Shown one piece after another: positions 32,807 through 36,480 of a DNA stretch of 36,480 bases (the stretch's first letter is position 1; the number at the start of each line of letters is the position of its first letter). The position numbers and the translations under genes are program-made. This DNA is from Acidobacteriota bacterium (GTDB lineage: Bacteria; Acidobacteriota; Terriglobia; 20CM-2-55-15), in NCBI GenBank assembly GCA_022821265.1, contig JAJEDW010000211.1, forward strand, positions 1 to 36,480, written 5' to 3'. The notes below the pieces were generated by a model. The model saw only the letters and a list, made by a program, of their open reading frames with translations. It made no database searches and was not told where the DNA came from.

Positions 32807-34042
32807 ATGCATTGCACTCATCGATTTTCCGCCCGGCTTGTCGTCTGGGTCCTGCTGACGGCGCCCGCCGCGATTCCGGCGTTCGCGCAGGACTGGCCCC
32901 AGTGGCGAGGACCCGGCCGCGACGGCGCGACGTCGTTCCAGACGCCGGCTTCATGGCCGGCCAACCTCGAACAGCGGTGGCAGGTCGAGGTGGGGTTCGG
33001 CTACGCCACGCCGTTGCTGGTCGGGGACCGCGTCTACATGTTCAGTCGCCAGGACGAGGACGAAGTGATGACGGCGCTGGACGCCGGCACGGGCGAAGTC
33101 GTCTGGCGCACGGCCTACGCGGAGCCGTTCGACATGATGCCGGCGACCGCGCGTCACGGCCCCGGTCCGAAGTCGACGCCGACGTACGCGGACGGCCGGC
33201 TGTTCTCGTTCGGGATGACGAGCGTCCTGACCGCCTTCGACGCCGCGACGGGGGAGATTCTCTGGCAGCGTCCCCGTCCGGATGCCCAGCCGATCTACCA
33301 CACCGCGATGTCCCCGCTCGTGGACGGCGACTCGGTCATCATGCACGCGGGCGGCCCGGGCGACAGCGAATTCGGCGCCTACGACGTCGCCACGGGGAAC
33401 GCGCGTTGGACGTGGGACGGGGACAGCCCGGCCTATGGCTCGCCGATCGTCGCGGATCTGGGCGGCCGGCGGCAGGTGATCGCGTTCACGAACGGTCTGA
33501 TGGTGGGGATCGCCCGGGACGACGGACAGTTGCTGTGGAGCCGGCCCTTCACGACCCCATCGAACACGACGGCGCAGACCCCGATCATTCACGGGGACAT
33601 GGTCATCCAGGCGGGCCGCGAGAACGGCCTCACGGCGTTCCGCGTCACTCCCGGCGACGGGGAGTGGAACACCGAGGACGTCTGGCACACCGATGAAGCG
33701 TCGCTGCACATGACCAACGGCGTGGTCGTCGACGGCGTCCTCTACGGCCTGTCGCACCTGAACAGCGGCCAGTATTTCGGCGTGGACCTGGACAACGGCG
33801 ACGTGCTCTGGACCAGCCCGGGCCGTCAGGCCGAGAACGCCGCGATGGTCAGCGCCGGGAACACGATCTTCTCGATTCAGGACGACGCGCAGATGGTCGT
33901 CTTCAACGCCAGCCGCTCCGCGTTCGACGCCGTCGAGCGTTACGAGGTCGCGACCAGCGAGACGTGGGCGCAGCCGGCGATTTCCGGCAACCGGCTGTTC
34001 GTGAAGGACGTGACCAACCTGACGCTCTGGACCGTCGAGTGA
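32807..34042 (+). CDS. Exported PQQ-type beta-propeller protein
   Basis: 411 residues. The signal peptide (ARLVVWVLLTAPAAIPAFAQ) is followed by DWPQWRGPGRDG, the usual first strand of these secreted propellers. Repeats with TALDAGTGEVVWRTAY, TAFDAATGEILWQRP, AYDVATGNARWTWDG and GVDLDNGDVLWTSPG are PQQ-like blades ending in Trp-docking strands. No cytochrome c domain and no dehydrogenase active-site pair is evident, so a binding or scaffold role is as likely as catalysis. AGGAGA lies just upstream of the ATG. It is a paralogue of the convergent gene 15 bp away. Confidence 0.88.
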   Translation: MHCTHRFSARLVVWVLLTAPAAIPAFAQDWPQWRGPGRDGATSFQTPASWPANLEQRWQVEVGFGYATPLLVGDRVYMFSRQDEDEVMTALDAGTGEVVWRTAYAEPFDMMPATARHGPGPKSTPTYADGRLFSFGMTSVLTAFDAATGEILWQRPRPDAQPIYHTAMSPLVDGDSVIMHAGGPGDSEFGAYDVATGNARWTWDGDSPAYGSPIVADLGGRRQVIAFTNGLMVGIARDDGQLLWSRPFTTPSNTTAQTPIIHGDMVIQAGRENGLTAFRVTPGDGEWNTEDVWHTDEASLHMTNGVVVDGVLYGLSHLNSGQYFGVDLDNGDVLWTSPGRQAENAAMVSAGNTIFSIQDDAQMVVFNASRSAFDAVERYEVATSETWAQPAISGNRLFVKDVTNLTLWTVE

Positions 34043-34057
34043 CGCCGGGCGGGAGGC

Positions 34058-35317
34058 CTACTCTCGGGGTTGGCCGATCGCCCAGAGGGCGAAATCCGTT
34101 CGCAGGAAGATCTGCCCGTCGACGATGGCCGGCGAACTCAGCGTGTACCCCTCCAGGTCGTTCTCGGCCAGGAGCTCGAACTCCGGCCCGGCCCGGAAGA
34201 CCGACGTGACGCCGTCCTCGCTCGTGGCGTAGATGTTGCCGTCGGCCAGAACGAGCGACGCGCTGTAGCTGCCGTTCCGCAGGCGCTGCCGGCCGTAGAT
34301 CTCCTCTCCGGTCCTCAGGTCGAAGCAGTGGACCACGCCGTTGTCGCGGACCACGTACAGGTACGTTCCGTCCGTCACCGGCGTGGGGACGTCCGGTCCG
34401 GAGTCCGTCGTCCACATCCGGTGGGACTCGGTCACGTCGCCCCGGCCGCCGGCGCGCAGGACCGTCAGGGGGCGCACGCGCGTCGGCGCCACGACGATGT
34501 CCCCCTCCACGACGGGAGACGCCACCATCCTGTAATCGCGCCGGTTTCTCGGGTTCATGCCTTCCAGGCGCCACAACTCCCGGCCCGAGGCAAGGTCGTG
34601 TCCGGTCACGACGTCGCCGCCGGTGACGACCAGCTCGAAACCGGATTCTGTCGCGACCACGGCGGGCGTCGTGTACGAGTCGGGCGATTCCCGGATGGCG
34701 CGGGTCGGGCGCTCCGTGCGCCAGAGGGTTCGGCCGGTCTCCGTGTCGATCCGCAGCACGTAGGAGGGATCGTCGGTGTAGAACCCGTGCAGGACCTGGA
34801 CGTACAGCGAGTCGTCGTGGAGAACGGGAGACGACCCGTAACCCCACAGCAGTCCCCACGCGCCATGGTCCCGCTGGATATCCCGCACCCAGATCTCGTT
34901 GCCGTCCAGGTCGAAGCGGCGGAGCAGGCCGTGTCCGCTCATCACCCACAGGCTCTCTCCGTCGGTGACCGGGGACGGGTTGGCGCGGTTGCCTTTCATC
35001 AGCCGTTCATTGCCGTCACCGAGGTGCGTCGTCCAGAGGACGCCGCCGGTGCGGCGGTCCACGGCCCACAACTCGATGGCGTCGCCGTCGGTGACGTTCA
35101 CGAAGACGCGGTCGCCCGTGATGATGGGTGTCGCGCCGCTGCGTCCCGGCAGATCCAGCTTCCAGTGGACGTTTTCGGTCGTGCTCCAGCGGATCGGCAG
35201 CTCGGTTTCACCGCTCACGCCGTTGCCGTTCGGGCCTCGCCAATGGGGCCAGTCGTTCGCGGACGCGGTCGCGGCCGCCAGGGCCGTGAGCAGGAACGCC
35301 AGGGTCCGTGTCTTCAC
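34058..35317 (-). CDS. Exported PQQ-type beta-propeller protein
   Basis: 419 residues from GTG at 35317, chosen because AGGAGG lies 9 nt upstream. The in-frame TTG at 35341 would put that site inside the gene. The signal peptide (RTLAFLLTALAAATASA) leads to NDWPHWRGPNGNGVSGETEL. Blades include LWAVDRRTGGVLWTTHLGDG, RIDTETGRTLWRTERP and GHDLASGRELWRLEGM. It shares the WPxWRGPxxxG start with the convergent gene 32807-34042, so the two arose by duplication. A role in a periplasmic oxidation or sensing complex is possible, but no catalytic residues are recognised. Confidence 0.88.
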   Translation of the reverse strand: MKTRTLAFLLTALAAATASANDWPHWRGPNGNGVSGETELPIRWSTTENVHWKLDLPGRSGATPIITGDRVFVNVTDGDAIELWAVDRRTGGVLWTTHLGDGNERLMKGNRANPSPVTDGESLWVMSGHGLLRRFDLDGNEIWVRDIQRDHGAWGLLWGYGSSPVLHDDSLYVQVLHGFYTDDPSYVLRIDTETGRTLWRTERPTRAIRESPDSYTTPAVVATESGFELVVTGGDVVTGHDLASGRELWRLEGMNPRNRRDYRMVASPVVEGDIVVAPTRVRPLTVLRAGGRGDVTESHRMWTTDSGPDVPTPVTDGTYLYVVRDNGVVHCFDLRTGEEIYGRQRLRNGSYSASLVLADGNIYATSEDGVTSVFRAGPEFELLAENDLEGYTLSSPAIVDGQIFLRTDFALWAIGQPRE

Positions 35318-35462
35318 GTGAAGGCACCTCCTCCTCTTCAATGGACGAAGTGAGAGTGTATCGCAAAGGGGTTTTCCAGGCCCGAACAGTCGCAGTCCGT
35401 TCCGGTATACTGCCCGCGGGGATGACGGTCTTTCGGTCCCTCATGGCGGTGACGGAGGTCTA

Positions 35463-36480
35463 ATGACACGTGTGACGTTCCGATCGATGGTGTTGCTGCC
35501 GGCTCTGGCCGTCGCCGGGCCGCCGCCGGCTTGGCCGCAGGGCGTTCCCGACGGGGCGCGCGTGTTCGAAGAGCGGTGCGCCGGCTGCCACGCGGGCGGC
35601 GGCCTGGAGGCCGGAACGCCGTCACGGGAAGACATGGCCGGTTTCTCGCCCAACTTCATCCTCGACGCGTTGAACGAAGGCGCGATGACGCTCCAGGCCG
35701 AAGGCGTGAGCCCCGCCGAGCGCGTGGCCGTGGCCGAGTTTCTCACCGGGCAGTCGGTGGTGGAATCCCCCATCGAGATCACGACCGGGGTGTGCACCGG
35801 CGCCGCGCCGACCGCCAGGCTCGATTCCATGCCGCTCTGGAACGGCTGGGGGCCGGATTCGCGGAACAGGCGGTTCCAGCCCGACGCCGGGCTGACGGGC
35901 GTCGACGCGGCCAACCTGACGTTGAAGTGGGCGTTCGGCCTGCCCGGCGAGACGCAGGCGCGCGCCCAGCCCGCCATCGCCGGCGGACGGCTCTTCACCG
36001 GAAGCCAGGGCGGCAACGGCGCCGTCTATGCGCTGGACGCCGAGACCGGCTGCACCTACTGGACGTTCCAGCCCCAGGCCGGCGTCCGGAGCGCGCTGTC
36101 GGTCGGCCCACTGCCGGGCGGCGGGCACGCCGTCTATTTCGTTGATCGCCAAGCCAACGCGTACGCGGTGGATGCCGACGTGGGCCGACAGATCTGGAGC
36201 ACGCAGGTGGAAGACCACCCGGCGGTGCGGGGTACCGGCGCGTTGACGTTGCACGGCAACCGCCTGTTCGTGCCGATGACCGGCGTCTCGGAAGAGAACG
36301 CGGCTTCGAACCCCGATTACGAGTGCTGCACGTTCCGCGGGAGCATCACCGCGCTCGACATCGAGACCGGCGAGATCGTCTGGAAGACATACACCGTTCC
36401 GGAGCCGCAACGGCGCGGTGTCAGTTCGACCGGCACTCCGTTGTGGGGGCCGGCCGGGGTCGGCATCTGGAGCGCGCCCA
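35463..36480 (+). CDS. Cytochrome c/PQQ-dependent dehydrogenase (polyvinyl-alcohol-dehydrogenase-like), 3' end outside window
   Basis: 339 residues visible. The signal peptide is followed by a cytochrome c box CAGCH (Cys39, Cys42, His43) and then PQQ propeller blades (GAVYALDAETGCTYWTF, AYAVDADVGRQIWSTQ). YECCTFRGS carries adjacent cysteines 288-289, the vicinal disulfide typical of quinoprotein alcohol dehydrogenases. An N-terminal heme domain before the propeller is the order seen in polyvinyl alcohol dehydrogenase. It oxidises an alcohol in the periplasm and passes electrons to its heme. GGAGGT precedes the ATG. Upstream TATACT at 35406-35411 may be its -10. Confidence 0.88.
   Translation, partial: MTRVTFRSMVLLPALAVAGPPPAWPQGVPDGARVFEERCAGCHAGGGLEAGTPSREDMAGFSPNFILDALNEGAMTLQAEGVSPAERVAVAEFLTGQSVVESPIEITTGVCTGAAPTARLDSMPLWNGWGPDSRNRRFQPDAGLTGVDAANLTLKWAFGLPGETQARAQPAIAGGRLFTGSQGGNGAVYALDAETGCTYWTFQPQAGVRSALSVGPLPGGGHAVYFVDRQANAYAVDADVGRQIWSTQVEDHPAVRGTGALTLHGNRLFVPMTGVSEENAASNPDYECCTFRGSITALDIETGEIVWKTYTVPEPQRRGVSSTGTPLWGPAGVGIWSAP

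Overview
This is a GC-rich bacterial window with short intergenic gaps, many 1-13 nt gene overlaps and lipoprotein, Tat and Sec signals. The mix is a BlaI/M56 receptor with extra CarboxypepD and TonB-C domains, many secreted beta-propellers, TAXI-TRAP uptake, P450, M16/M20 peptidases, a sulfatase and PQQ enzymes. It suggests an environmental Gram-negative heterotroph, Acidobacteriota-like or gammaproteobacterial. No marker gene in the window settles the phylum. One tRNA (Leu, CAG) is present. I see no CRISPR array, rRNA, phage genes or intact transposase.

Region 1 (1-4988): a minus-strand NHLM/NHLP-type RiPP export cassette (short HlyD-like protein, C39 peptidase/ABC exporter, start of a second ABC protein running off the left edge). 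It faces a plus-strand flavin-dependent tryptophan-halogenase-like gene. Between them lie an exporter promoter and a 162-bp MITE-like inverted-repeat element. tRNA-Leu follows.

Region 2 (5045-14558): a minus operon M16 peptidase > M20 carboxypeptidase > sulfatase, divergent from a BlaI repressor / BlaR1-like receptor pair. A near-perfect palindrome lies on the predicted leaderless BlaI start. A Tat lipoprotein amidohydrolase converges on the receptor gene.

Region 3 (14759-23074): a methyltransferase, a double-module OsmC-like protein, and a four-gene minus operon for exported proteins (DUF6152-like, FG-GAP propeller lipoprotein, small membrane protein, very large NHL-repeat protein). The NHL gene is broken by an in-frame TGA after codon 57.

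Region 4 (23075-29453): a decayed partial copy of a P450/amidohydrolase pair, a Phd-VapC toxin-antitoxin pair, then the full-length pair in a minus operon TAXI binding protein > fused TRAP permease > amidohydrolase > P450. The amidohydrolase has an in-frame TAG where the decayed copy keeps CAG. The layout suggests import and oxidation of a small organic acid.

Region 5 (29624-36480): a class V aminotransferase, a VapB-VapC-HD operon, a small membrane transporter-like gene, two convergent PQQ-type propellers, and the start of a cytochrome c/PQQ dehydrogenase of the polyvinyl-alcohol-dehydrogenase type running off the right edge.

The most notable points are the halogenase beside a RiPP exporter, two otherwise intact genes with single in-frame stops, the scrambled duplicate that dates one of those stops, and four genes whose predicted promoters place +1 on the start codon.
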